DNA of 64,000 nt from Helianthus annuus (lineage: Eukaryota > Streptophyta > Magnoliopsida > Asterales > Asteraceae): the NCBI RefSeq assembly GCF_002127325.2, contig NC_035435.2, forward strand, positions 111,396,517-111,460,516. The letters run 5' to 3'. Below the pieces are notes generated by a model, which saw nothing but the letters and a program-made list of their open reading frames with translations, was not told the DNA's origin and ran no database searches. Position numbers and translations under genes: made by a program. Numbering within the stretch: position 1 is the stretch's first letter; every line of letters begins with the position of its first letter. Of the stretch, positions 22,209 through 33,834 are shown one piece after another.

Positions 22209-23111
22209 TGTGACAACTCGACCTTTCGACTTTAAATGCACGTTGACTTTGACCATTGACTTTGACTATTTGGTTGTTTACTTGTTTAACGTACAGCTGT
22301 ATATGTTGTGTTATAATAAATGCGTTGGGATTATTGCATGTGTGTGTGATTGTAATATAATATGAGACTTAGTAGTATAAGCATATGACCAGGCTCGACG
22401 AAACACAATGCTGTGTTTCGCCAATAGCAACCCGACGAGACAAATGCATGTTTCGCCAACTTCAGCCCCGACGAAACAGAATGTCTCGCCGAGCCCAGAT
22501 TCGCCAAGCCCATTACGGGCCCAAACCGCCTGTATGTGTGTAAAATGTGAAACGACCTTCTGTTTCTCACTTTTATCAAAACTACCGAAACCCTAAGAAC
22601 TCCCTTGCTCTGTGACGGCGATCTTGCATACCCGAAGCCTAGAACCGAGACTTAGTTGCTTCCTTAATCCTTTCGGTTAGTCGTTTATGTGTTCATGATT
22701 TCTTGATTTATGCTATATCTATGCTGGATTTCCTGCATTTCTCTATACATATTGTGTATGCTTGATTTACGATCGGATGTGAGTACATGCGTTAGATAAT
22801 CTTGATTCGTATGCATGATTAATCGGTTACGTATTCTTATGCGGATTATGATGTTGATTTAGGAATACTATTAACTGATCGGATTGACATGATTACGTGA
22901 TGGGTGGATCTAGATCTAACGATGTTCATGTCGGTTTAATGTTATTAAACTTTGTTGATTATGATTTCTGGGTTACGATAATGGTGCGTCAATCTGATGA
23001 TAGTATGATGATTGTTCTTGATGGTGTTCTAGGCGGCTGCTAGAATGATTAGGGTTTCCATGATTGATTGCATGATTTTCTGTAACTGATGTGTTGACGT
23101 AATTACTGCTT

Positions 23112-23365
23112 AACGAATCTGAATGTTTGGCGAATCAGAATGTTGACGTAACTGAATGCTTGACGAATGTGAATGCTCGACGAATGTGAAAGTCTTGGCG
23201 AAACAGAATGTGTTTCGCCAAGGATGTCGACGAATTAGAAAACATATTTCGCCAAAGGTCTTTAACGAAACAGAATTTAGATTCGCCAAAGGGTAGTTGA
23301 CGAAACACATTGTGTTTCGTCAACCAGTGTTTCGCCAAATAATCTGTTTCGCCAACCTGAATAAC
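23112..23365. repeat. GACGAAACA / TTTCGCC word array
   Basis: More than ten imperfect copies of GACGAA(A/T)(C/G) and its complement TTTCGCCAA are spaced 10-30 bp apart, many as palindromic pairs. A smaller cluster of the same words sits at 22395-22515. Confidence 0.75.
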
Positions 23366-23593
23366 CTGCACAGTAAACTGATGTAATTTTGATAAGTGTT
23401 AACTGAGTTAGCTAACTGATGTTAAACAATATGCATGACTTATGTGATGTTGACTGGTGATGTGTACTACCTGATGATCATTGATTATGTTTATACGTGA
23501 ACTGTATGAATTCAAACTGATTGTGTACGTACATACTCTAGGACGTGATTGATTTACTTTGAGCACATACTTAGCATACCGAGCAAACCCAAG

Positions 23594-24031
23594 GTGAGTT
23601 CACACAGCCAAGGCATGGGTTCCCGGGTGGGGAATGGGATTTGATAGATTATTGTGCATACTCAGAGGATAGAACTTAACGAATACGAACCTACTAGACT
23701 AGTAACACTTATTGAACTGATCTTCGCACACCTGCCACGGGTTGGCCGCGATACTATGACATCTTCGCACACCTGCCTTTGGAAGGCCGCGAACTAAACT
23801 TACTAACCTTCGCACACCTGCCTGGGAGGCCGCGATACAAATAAACCTAGTCTATAATACTTGGGAAGAACTTCCCCTAATATCTTCGCACACCTGCCTG
23901 GGAGGCCGCGATGGAAATATGAAACATGATATAAACGAACGAACATACTATTACTCATACCACATTATTACTGAACTGTTAACTGTGAACTCGCTCAACT
24001 AGTTGTTGACTCTCTGCTGCATGCCTTGCAG
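23594..24031 (+). other. Predicted leader intron inside solo LTR A
   Basis: The donor GAGCAAACCCAAG|GTGAGTTCACA and the acceptor GCATGCCTTGCAG|GA match, almost word for word, a donor/acceptor pair in the gypsy LTR at 33586/33016 on the minus strand. The predicted intron is 438 bp. Splicing is inferred from consensus and conservation, not observed. Confidence 0.5.
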
Positions 24032-24333
24032 GACCTTAGGTACTTATGGAGCTTGCACTGGAGAAGCGGGTCGTTGTGGGCAGGGATCGTGGTTTCTACG
24101 TTGAACTATTATGACATTTAAAACTATTAACTAGTGTTGGATTATTTACTATGCTTCCGCTACACTTTGAAACTATGGTTATGTTTTGAACTCCTATCGT
24201 ATTGAATGTATGGTTTACATTTATTTTACTTGATATTAATTACATGTTCAATATGATTGGTGGCTTGATCCTGGTCAGTCACGCTCCCAAGCGGTGGTAC
24301 TCCGCGTGTGGATTTTGGGGGTGTGACAACATC

Positions 24334-24600
24334 TACATGAAAATCCCTAAAGGATTAAAATTGCCCGAAGCATTAAAATCAACACCTCGAGATATGTGTT
24401 CTATAAAGCTCCAGAGATCTTTATATGGTCTCAAACAATCTGGTCGTATGTGGTACAATCGACTTAGTGAATATCTCGAAAAAGAAGGATACAAGTCTGA
24501 TGTAATCAGTCCATGTGTTTTTAAAAAAAGATCACTCTCAAATTTCACTATAATAGCAGTCTATGTTGATGATATCAACATCATCGGATCTCCTGAAGAG
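24334..24600 (+). pseudogene. Copia RT, middle segment
   Basis: Continues the frame of the upstream pol segment after the solo LTR: YMKIPKGLKLP, IKLQRSLYGLKQSGRMWYNR, and the catalytic box VYVDDINIIGSPEE with intact YVDD. Interrupted at 24600 by solo LTR B. Confidence 0.9.
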
Positions 24601-27600
24601 TGTCACACCCCGATTTCCACGTGTCACCGGTGGGTCCGGTGTGGGGTACAGTGACGTAGTTGGCATCGTCATAGACAATCAACACAATATAATAATGCAC
24701 AGCGGAAGCAGAATAGATACATTTCAACTTTTAAATAAATTGCAATAATAAATATCACAGTAGTTGAAACGGATCCACAGGCGGATCAAAAACAAATAAG
24801 ATAAAATATTGTTCAACAGATATTTGTCGTCCGAGCTTGCGAGACTATAGTGGACGCTCTTAGGAAACAGCCAGCCTATTTTCGTATAGTACCTGCACTT
24901 AACCTTTTGGGAAAAATACGCCAGTTTACACTGGTAAATACCAATCGACTGACTCATTTTGAAAATGATTGAAAATTGATTTAAATGCACAAGGCATAAA
25001 TATTTTTTTATTAACTTGGGATAATTGTATAATATAAACTTGTGAACGATTTACATGCACTCGTATCTTTGGTGGCCCGGGATCTGCTGTCCGGGCTAAG
25101 AATTAAATGACACACCACATTAAAGAGTTATACACGACGAGTGTACGCCTACACCCCGTGCTCTGGTCGTGGCCATCTCGTAAGATAATGCCAAGGATAT
25201 CCGGGACACGGTCAATAACCCCCCAAAGCCTAAAGTAAGACAAGACTGTTTAAACGAGTCGCACAAGCTATTCAAGACTGTACACCCATAAGGTGCAGGA
25301 CTTGTGCGCCCGATCAAGCGGTATTTTAAATACCGTACCCCAAGCCCGTATAGGGAAAATAAGTCAAAATGTATTTACCTGAGCAAGTATGTAACACAAA
25401 CGGTAAGTGTGGTAGCTTTTACTGGGACTCCTAATCTGGAACAAAGATTTATAATTAACCTATTAGATTCCTAACGGGTCTTTTATTTAAGCCTAAGCTT
25501 TGACCGGTTAGTTTTAAGAATGATACGGTTTACGCACGATTAAGCGAAAGACCGGATAGAATGTGATTTAGACCCGACAAGTTCGAATACTTGTATAATA
25601 TGGGTATACTAAATACATTCTGGATTTTGAAATAAAAATGATATCGTTTGACCCGTTTCGGTCAATTTACGCAAACTGGTTACGTAAACCGAACCGAACG
25701 CGAAAAGGGCGATACGGGTAGACAAATGATTCAAATGCAAGTTCCCTGATATAATATGCTTTAATTATGATATAATATCAGTAAGTTATGTTCTATATTG
25801 CCCGGAATAATTTTAAACTCAATTTATGCCTTAGAAGGGCATTTTGGTCTTTTTAAAAGATAATAAAAGAGTAAAATTAGAAATCTGAGTTTCGGGTCTG
25901 GTTCATACAGTAAATATACTTAATATAACATATTATATCAGTAGGGTATGGCCCATATATCAAATTTATCATTTAAAACCAAACTATGCACCGTAGGGGT
26001 ATTTTAGTAAATTCACAAGGGCTAAAAATGCCAAAACTGGAAATCTGAGATCATATACTTATACTTACTGTTATTATATGAAAATATGCTAATTACATCA
26101 GTAGGTATGAGTCTTACATGTTTAAAACAAGTATAACGCTTACTATGCGCTTAAAACGCTAAATATGCGATTTAGAGCCGTTTCCGGGTTTATATATGGA
26201 AGCTGAGATTTTTATATTTCCAGAAGGCTCAAAATAATTTATTTAACATTTGAAATCAGTAGAAAAAGGTTTCGGGTCAAAAGGATGTGTAAAACTCATT
26301 TTATGGCTTAAACGGTCAAAACCGACATAACCCGAAATAACTAGGCGATCTAGGATCCGTTCAGCCAAAAATTAATTAAAAATCATCAAAATTCCCAGAA
26401 TATTATAATACATCAGTTGGTAAAAAGTTTTGCATCAAAACGTGGCCAGAAACGGGTTCTACGCGAAAAGGGCCGTTTATGTAAATTTATAATATAGTTT
26501 TACGCTAATGGCCATAACTCACAATCTGGACCACCAACTGATCCGAAATTTTCGGTGCAAGTTTATATATTAGAAATAAAGATTTCTACTCTTTCACTTT
26601 TCCAAAAATCATGTTTTATATCAAAAAGGGCAAAATAGTCAACTTTATGCATAAATCGGAAACATGCATTCGAATCGGCTAAGCATAGACTTAATCAACA
26701 AAAATTCCAGAAAGTGTTACCAAAATAAAAATGGTCAAAAATACTTTCCAATACAGATCTCGAACATGCATGTACGAATCCGAATCGATAGTCTACGAAA
26801 TAATCGTTTTACAAGACTTTCGGTTCCGATTCGTGTTTATACTATAGATTGTCGAGTTGATGATGATAAAACACATTCTTATATGTATTACAAGTTATTT
26901 ATGATGATCAATCAGATTGCATGTCTAATATATTAACATTCAAGCTTATTTTTGCAAAAATCACTTCTGTTGACTTTTTAGAAACATGTTTGACTCGACA
27001 ATTAGCATGCATATAGTGGGATTCAGATAGTACCCTTTAGAGGGTTTGTTTCCCACATAAATACCAACATATATCAGGTTTCAATTCGAGAAATGACTGA
27101 AAGAAATCCGTTTAATCAGAAAGTCAAAGCTTATGAACAAACAGTTTGACTTTTAGCAATAATCAAAGCAAGAACGGATTATAGAACGAATTGGAAGCTT
27201 ACAAAGGTCCTATAGGTGCTTAGTGAACACTAGGATGCTGCCTTGACGTTCAGATTAGCTCCTGAAATGCCTTGAGAGTTCTTGAGAGTTTATGGTTTTT
27301 CTTTGTTACAACAAGTGCTCAAGAATGAAGGCTTTTGATCCAATTTAAGGTGTAATCAGAGGTTGTAAAGGTTCACAGAGGTCCTAGGCATGCATGGGAG
27401 CTGATTGGAGCAAAATGGAGGTGGACACAGCTGGTTACAACTCAATTTCGGAGCCAAATAACCCAAATTCGCGACTTCTGTCGCTGGCAGCCCCACGCGG
27501 CCCGCTTGGGTCAGACCAGGCGGGTCGCCTGACCCCTGATCAGCCAAACTTGTTTCCATTTTGACAGCTTTAGTCCCTGAGCTTGTACGCAATGTTTCGG

Positions 27601-28141
27601 CTACTTTCCTCGACCCGTAAACCCCCAAACTTGGTTTCTAAGAACCTTAGGACTTTTACCAACATGGAAATGTCCTCGGAAAATTTTGCGCTCAACCGAA
27701 AAGCCCTGAAATTCGACGTTGACGCTTTTAGTCCTTCAAGTACGGTTTTGGCCATAACTTTCTCATACGTTGACGAAACTTCACGAAATTTTAACCACAT
27801 ATTCTAGTGAGTATATTTTAGCTTCTCAAAGCTTCGGGTCTGCCAAAAGTTCACTCAGAGGTATAAATTAAACATGTTGACACTTTTGGCCCCTATAGTT
27901 TGCAATACTTCACTTTTGTGCAATTTCCGCGTCGTATGATCCATGAACCATCCGTTTAAGGTTATAATCATTATGTTGGGTTATCATAGAGCCTATTTAT
28001 CCATTGTTGACACTTTGGACCCTTACGTTCCATAGTTTTCACTGTTTGTCACTTTTAGTCCCTCTAAAGTTTGTTTTCACATACCGGAACCTTATGACAC
28101 GTGTCAAGGCATTATTGGACGAAATTTTTCGAGGTGTTACA
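24601..28141 (-). mobile_element. Large solo LTR B (gypsy-type) inside the copia RT
   Basis: Reads TGTCACACCCCGATTTCC at the left and TTTCGAGGTGTTACA at the right, flanked by AAGAG (24596-24600) and AATAG (28142-28146), a 5-bp duplication with one mismatch. On the minus strand it starts TGTAACACCTCG and ends GGGGTGTGACA, so minus is the likely sense. At 3,541 bp it is long for an LTR. It holds no polyprotein ORF, and I could not find an internal LTR boundary. A GC-rich segment near 27470-27545 has GCGGCCCGC / GCGGGTCGC words. Confidence 0.75.
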
Positions 28142-28146
28142 AATAG

Positions 28147-28480
28147 ATAGAGAAAGCTGCTCAGTTACTAAAGAAGGAATTTGAAATGAAAGATCTGGGT
28201 ATGACGAAATTATGTATCGGACTACAATTTGAGTATCTATGCAATGACACATTTGTCCATCAATCAAACTACATCCAGAAGATGTTAGTACGGTTCAATA
28301 TGGATAAATCACATCCCTTTAGCGTACCTATGGTTGTCCGACCGCTAGATCCACAGAAGGATCCTTATCGCCCTCAAGAAGAAGGCGGAGAAGTACTTGG
28401 TCCAGAAGTACCATACTTAAGCGCGATCGGTGCCCTTATGTATCGAAGAAGAAGGCGGAGACTGCTAAAGAAGGAATTGT
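28147..28480 (+). pseudogene. Copia RT, C-terminal segment, truncated
   Basis: Continues EKAAQLLKKEFEMKDLGMT, GLQFEYLCNDTFVHQSNYIQ, up to LSAIGALMY at about 28440. The normal continuation (LAxxTRPDIAF) and the RNase H domain are missing. At the break a GAAGAAGGCGGAGA word (28446) repeats one at 28377, suggesting a microhomology-mediated junction. Confidence 0.85.
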
Positions 28481-29143
28481 GAAGGAGCTGTAGAATCAGT
28501 CCTAGCTATCTGATAATAGCAGTTGGGATCACAGAGAGTAGCCAACCCAGTCCAGTAGCACAGTCCTACAAGCCAACGGTTGCTAACTTTCTTTCAAATA
28601 AGATCTGTCCTAGCTGGCATTATTCTTTAAACCACCTTCTCTTAATGTAGAAAAATCCCCTTTATTTGAGGGTAATACAGAATTAGCTCTATCTTATCCA
28701 ATGGGAAACTTTAGAGTTCATCCTTTAGCTGTCCAGGCAGTGCAGTACTTCCTCTCGAGATATTGGTGTATAGATCCTTCCCAGCCGGACAAGGAGCCTG
28801 TGTTACTAATTGGCTTGATAGTTCAAGTAGTAAAGGAGGTCTGTGGTAGTCAAGTATGTCTGTGGCTAGAGGAGAAAAGCAGTGAATCTTAGTACCCTGT
28901 AAGCGTGAAGTCAGGCTTTTCTAACTCCTAGTCGGCTAGTAGAAGGATAGAGACTAAAGAAAGTTAGTTTACCCGAAGCAAAGTCAAGAGAGAAAGGTGG
29001 TAGCTCTCCATGCAAGCTATTCTAGCAAGTCTTCTGTGGAGGAGGAGTAGCACTAGGCAAGTAACTTATTTCACTAGTTGAGATACACAGATTACTCAAG
29101 GTTGTACGAGCTGTAATAGTAGTTGAAAGGACCTTTGAATACA
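28481..29143 (+). other. Foreign DNA in the copia 3' region, possibly organelle-derived
   Basis: Balanced base composition and text unlike the flanks, with no retrotransposon domains. The style (many AGAAAG/CTAG words, short unrelated open frames) reminds me of plant mitochondrial intergenic DNA, but I cannot identify a gene. It replaces the RNase H part of the element. Confidence 0.3.
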
Positions 29144-29293
29144 CATTAGACCTTGGAAATCACAATCTTAATGGGCCTATACCAGAGAATCTTGCTGACT
29201 TGGCTCAACTACAATGCCTAGTTCTTTCTCATAATAATCTATCCGGGTCGATTCCTTTCAAGTCATCTTTGTCTTTTTCTCAGGTTAATACTG
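29144..29293 (+). pseudogene. LRR receptor-kinase fragment (EMS1-like)
   Basis: About 50 codons read LDLGNHNLNGPIPENLADLA, then QLQCLVLSHNNLSGSIPF. This is the plant extracellular LRR consensus, and the run QLQCLVLSHNNLSGSIP is very close to the anther receptor kinase EMS1/EXS as I remember it. Only two repeats are present, followed by a stop, so it is a captured fragment inside the copia element. Confidence 0.7.
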
Positions 29294-29471
29294 TACTCTT
29301 TTTCCCTTAACTAAGTTTTGTCCCACTGGGTTTTCTTAGTAAGGTTTTTAATGAGACAACATAGCTGATCCAGTAGTGTCAGTTTATTTATTCAGGTCCT
29401 GAAGTACCTATTTAACATCATCCTGAAGTATGTTGTTAAACTGTGTGTAATTCTAAATGTCTGAGGGGGAG

Positions 29472-29602
29472 TGTTATAAACCAGACATTTTAGGCCCAAC
29501 CCATTACTTATGGGCTTTAGGGTTTACAGTTTTGTTTATCTATATATTGTAATGAAACAATGAGAATTTAGTTTTATCCCTATTACTCTTTGGTTTTTAT
29601 CA
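29472..29602 (+). repeat. Right LTR of composite copia element
   Basis: A 131-bp LTR preceded by the polypurine tract GAGGGGGAG (29463-29471), followed by the AGAAT duplication. Nearly identical to 15862-15991. Confidence 0.85.
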
Positions 29603-29607
29603 AGAAT

Positions 29608-30479
29608 AATCATTTTAATGTATTATTTAAATAAGGAAATAACAATTTTAAAAAAAGAGCATGAGGTGTGTCAATGTGATTGGTCATTGAAAATGTGAAA
29701 TAGAAGTCCCTACTACCCTCACATTCACGATGTCTTTTACAAAAGAGAATAATTTGCCTCCTTCACGCTTAGAGGGCGGTGCCTCAGAATTTTACGTCGC
29801 ACCTCTTCCCCGTTCCCAGCCATTCTGCCATGACACACTATTAGGAGTTTCCATGAAGTTCCAAGCCTTGTGGAGTAATAAAGTTGGTATATAACTTAAT
29901 TGTAAATGGCGATTTATAACTATTCATCAACAAAGTATTAAGTAGTCAGACTTTTTTTTTTAATTTCTGAAAAAAAGTTCACAGATATTAAAAGGCTAGG
30001 TTAAGAAATTGATGATAATTAGGACTATAAATAATGTCATTTGTGTGAGTTTTATACAAATAGATGTAATATGATTATATGAATGTACATAGTGGAATTG
30101 AAAATATAAATTACATATGGAAACAATATACCACGAAAATCCTTAAAGGGTGAAATCAATCAACGTGTTGTCCCATTGCCATTGTCGATGCTTCATTTGT
30201 GCCTATTAATGTCGTCACCAAATAGTCAACAAGAAAGCACTCAATCAATTTTATAAGGCTATTCAAACTTGGCAATATGTTCACAACATAGCTTAAACTA
30301 CAAAAATTACAGAAATCTTCATATATTTCAACTGTTATAACACATTATAAGGTTATTCAAAATTAGCAATATGTTATGAGTTCACAACATAGCTTAAACT
30401 ACAAAAATTACAGAAATCTTCATGTGTTGTAACACATCATGTCATTTTCGATAACTGCAGATAAATTTTAGTTTACTTT
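29608..30479. other. Intergenic with a tandem duplication
   Basis: AT-rich, no gene. A roughly 75-bp unit (containing TCACAACATAGCTTAAACTA) occurs at about 30253-30322 and again at 30346-30423. Confidence 0.55.
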
Positions 30480-30723
30480 TTAAAAATGATACTCGTTACA
30501 AAATATGTTTTCATAATTCTTTTATTTTCATTTTTCCTTCTCTTTCTTTTACTTTTTTTTCTTATATCTAAAGTTCTTAATAAGCAATAAATCAACTTAT
30601 TTGTTTTACAAATATACATTTTTTACTTTCTTTATTTTTGTTTAATTGATTAACTTATTTACTTTTCTCTGTTACTATTACTATTACTATTATTATTACT
30701 ATTACTATTACTATTACTATGAC

Positions 30724-30754
<31 letters not shown>

Positions 30755-31440
30755 TAAACAAGTTACTTAATATTTTAAAGGTGTAAATGAGTCGAGTCAT
30801 GTTCGTGCTCATATACGTTGGATGTCAGCTCATTTAACTTAGGAGTCAAACTCGGCTTACAAGCATATAGACAATTTTTAGGGCAATTCTGCAAAGGAGT
30901 CGGGTCGATCATGAGCTACTCAAGATTGACTCGATAAAATAAAATATATATTTTATATATCATTTGAGATTTTAGTTTCATGTGTACCAAGAATAAAATA
31001 AATAGTTTTTAACCAATACTTACTAGGTTATTTATTTTAGATAGTCGATCTTGAGTAGCTCATAATCAACTCAGATACTTAACACAGGTAATCGATCATT
31101 TAGCTACTAACGAGCCAAGTTCGACTCTTGAGTTAAATTAGAGGAGATTGAGCTTATACGTGCTCTGCCTCAGTTCATTTACACCTCTAAAGTATTAAAT
31201 AAATTGTTTAAATAATAATACTAATAACAATAATAAATAAGAAAAGTAAATAAATTAATGAAAACATAAAATAAATTATAACTTATATTTTATAAAAGAA
31301 ATAAGTTTACTAATCAATTGTTTAATTTATCAAAAAAATATAAAAATAAAAGTGATGTAAAGAATTAAAGAAAAAGAAAAGAGAAGAAAGTAAAAGAAAA
31401 AATAAAGAAGAACAAAATATGAGAATTACACATTTTGACC
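30480..31440. repeat. Large imperfect palindrome with a central MITE
   Basis: The left arm (30480-30770) and the right arm (31195-31440) are diverged inverted copies: TTTTCCTTCTCTTTCTTTTAC on the left corresponds to GAGAAGAAAGTAAAAGAAAA on the right, and TAATTGATTAACTTATTT on the left to AATAAGTTTACTAATCAATT on the right. The left arm contains a TTACTATTA microsatellite (30671-30755). The centre is the element 30781-31184. Confidence 0.6.
30781..31184. mobile_element. GTGTAAATGAG TIR element (probable hAT MITE)
   Basis: Ends GTGTAAATGAGTCGAG and CTCAGTTCATTTACAC are inverted. The flanks TTTTAAAG (30773-30780) and CTCTAAAG (31185-31192) match at 6 of 8 positions. The interior has inverted GACTCG / CTTGAGTAGCTC words. 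No coding capacity. Confidence 0.55.
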
Positions 31441-32713
31441 TTCACTTATAAGTGTAAAAATGACGTTCAAAAACTAAGTTAACAGAAAATTTAATGCAAG
31501 TTAGTGAAATGTACGTAAAGCTCTATAACATTTGAAATAACAGATGATTTATGTAATTTTTATAGATTAAAGTCGAAACCTGCAAGTTAGTATGAATATA
31601 AAGGATAGAATATGTAACTTACTATAGCTTCTACTGATACTCAAAACTAATTAAAAATTACACATCCTTTTTAGCTTTTATCTTTTTTTTTTTTTTTCAT
31701 AATATGCCATCATACTACCAAGATGTCATAAACTCCATTATCATTTATCAATAGGTAATGATATTTATCAATAGGTAATGAGAGCTTGCCTTCACATGCT
31801 TGAGTGGATTTGTGCAAAACCGCATCATATCTTATATAGATTTTTTACCTAGTTCAAATCAGACAATACGCTCCGCAAACTCCCGTCATGACAACGAAGC
31901 ACAGACGCAACCTCCTCCTCACTTTGATGAATGCCCGGTAACCAAATGCTTTCGGAGATGTATGACTAGTTTGAATCTTCGCCAAAAACATAACCAATGT
32001 CCCAAGACGACATCGTGATACGAACGGTTTTATCGGACTGTTTATTTGTGAATTTTCATCATATGAAATCATTATTTTGTGAATTTTCAACATTTGAATG
32101 AAATGGTTCTCGTATGCTTGGATTAAGACAATTTTTTCAAACGATATGTCGTGTATAGGTCAATGAGCTCGTACGGGGGGTCACTTTTTCAGACTTTTGA
32201 AGGATGTACCAATACCCTCACCTTTTTTTTCTAAAGACATGAGTTATTTTTTTATTACAAATATGTAACATTAATAAAAAAAAAGAGAAAAAAAATTTCT
32301 TTCTATTTTAGGACGGATGAAGTAACAAAAATCCAAACTTAAAAGCAAGTGGAATGGAGTCCAATATGTACCTTGTTTACATCTTTTTCTGGCAAAATAC
32401 AAATTATTAAAATTGGTCCTTTTCTTTAGCTTTGCGAATAACAATTTGCCGACTGCCGTACATGTTTTGTGATTTTATTCCAATAATTAGCTTGATACGT
32501 AACAATAATTAGCTTGATACGTAACAATGATTAACAAAAAAGTAGAGTATAAATAACAAATTAACAATGATATAAGTCCAATACATTGTTTACATCTTTT
32601 TAAGGCAAAAGACAAAAATACAAATTATTAAAAATGTTCTTTCTCTTCAGCTCCATGAAGAACATCTTTGTGAACCACAATGTAAGTAGTTGCCATATGT
32701 CTTTTGTGATTTT
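31441..32713. other. Intergenic, then inverted duplicate of EG45 promoter
   Basis: The first kilobase shows no gene. From about 32440 the text matches the EG45 promoter in inverted orientation (TTTTGTGATTTTATTCCA; AACATCTTTGTGAACCACAATG), with an internal tandem copy of AATAATTAGCTTGATACGTAAC (32482-32525). The gypsy element is inserted at 32714. Confidence 0.55.
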
Positions 32714-33015
32714 TGTCACACCCCCAAAAACCACCTGCGGATAACACCCGCTTCGAGGGCGTGACCGACCTGGATCCAGCCACCAATTATACTGAGTATT
32801 TGAGTTGATAACAAAAGTAATACTTACTAATCATAAGCTTAGTAAATATTAAGTTCAGAGTTTAAAGTTTTAAGTTCCAAAATAGCAACAAGTAGCGGAA
32901 GCATAAGTACGGTAGTTTAAAACAAAGTTCATGATTCAAAATAAGGTAACACCCAACACAAGGGTGAACAGACACTACACGTCCCCAAGTTTTAAGCTCC
33001 TTCGTCACTGGTTTC

Positions 33016-33586
33016 CTGCAAAGCATGCGGTAAGGTGTCAACAATAATGCTGAGTGAGTCCACTAGTTGTCCAGTTTTAATTACCAAAAACTTTGTTTCG
33101 CCGGTTAATTTATCCGTTTATACATGCCCTGGGGAGCTACCCCAAAAGTTAGCTACTAAACTGTTTTTCCAATACCGAACACTAGGTAACCGTTGCGTAT
33201 CCGCAGGATGCCCCGATGTCAATGTTCTATCATCATTGACGGATTTCTGAGTACATTAGTTCACGCCCGTCCCAAACCAGGGCACGGTGTGAGGCTGGTA
33301 AACACCTAAATAGCGCTATCAACTAATAACCCGCTCGCCTAACCCGGCGACTAATCGGTATTTGTAGTAGGGACTTGAGTGATAGAGTTTCGTTTAGTGC
33401 CGTTAGTTGCAATCCGTATAAACAGTAATTAACCAAAAGGTTTCCCAATACCCGGGAAGGAAAAGTAAGTTTTGTTCCCAATGACTAGGGAAGGTATGTA
33501 AATGGTATCCCCTTTTACCAGGGGATAGGGTTGTTAGTCTCGTGTCCCAAACCACCGGGACGCATGCTTTTAAGTTGTGAACTCAC
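33016..33586 (-). other. Predicted leader intron inside the gypsy LTR
   Basis: On the minus strand the donor CCCAAG|GTGAGTTCACA is at 33587/33586 and the acceptor GCATGCTTTGCAG|GAAACC is at 33016/33015; the right LTR has the same sites at 40943/40373. It lies downstream of the TATA box, so it would be in the 5' leader of the element RNA. Very similar sites exist in solo LTR A. Confidence 0.5.
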
Positions 33587-33834
33587 CTTGGGTTGCTCGG
33601 TAGGTTTAGGTTACTTGTCAATCACGTTGGTCACCACGTCCTAACATGGTTACCGGTATAGGTCAGGTTCGGTGTACAAGTAATCACGTAAGAACATATA
33701 CAGGCACATAACATGCATACAAGTAATAGTCATGGGTTATTGGGCCGGCCCTAACAGTAACACCGTCAAACAGAACACAGCAACACATAGTCCAGCCCAA
33801 GTTAACACAGAATGGCCCAATAACTAAAATGGAC

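Larger units (their letters stand above)
22209..24328 (+). mobile_element. Solo LTR A (gypsy-type) inside the copia RT
   Basis: Starts TGTGACAACTCGACC and ends GGGGGTGTGACA, with ACATC duplicated at 22204-22208 and 24329-24333. There is no internal region, so it is a solo LTR of 2,120 bp left by recombination. Inside are GACGAAACA/TTTCGCC word clusters (22395-22515 and 23112-23365), a four-copy CTTCGCACACCTGCC ... GGCCGCGA repeat (23721-23912) and a predicted leader intron (23594-24031). Confidence 0.88.
15862..29602 (+). mobile_element. Composite Ty1/copia element with nested insertions and host-gene fragments
   Basis: Both ends carry a short LTR beginning TGTTA(C/T)AAACCAGACATTTT, and AGAAT flanks both sides (15857-15861 and 29603-29607). 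The whole 13.7 kb is therefore one insertion. Order: left LTR, long leader containing a Pack-MULE, broken gag, protease-integrase-RT, solo LTR A, RT, solo LTR B, RT end, foreign DNA with an LRR fragment, polypurine tract (GAGGGGGAG) and right LTR. Removing the nested insertions leaves roughly 6 kb. The RNase H region is absent and replaced by unrelated sequence. The element is dead. Confidence 0.85.

Noticed and set aside
23721..23912. Four spaced CTTCGCACACCTGCC repeats as a CRISPR-like array
   Set aside because: Irregular spacing, diverged units, eukaryotic LTR context; a CRISPR array is not plausible.
26664..27807. ORFs of 74-90 codons inside solo LTR B
   Set aside because: No domain, no codon signature, and they lie within LTR sequence.
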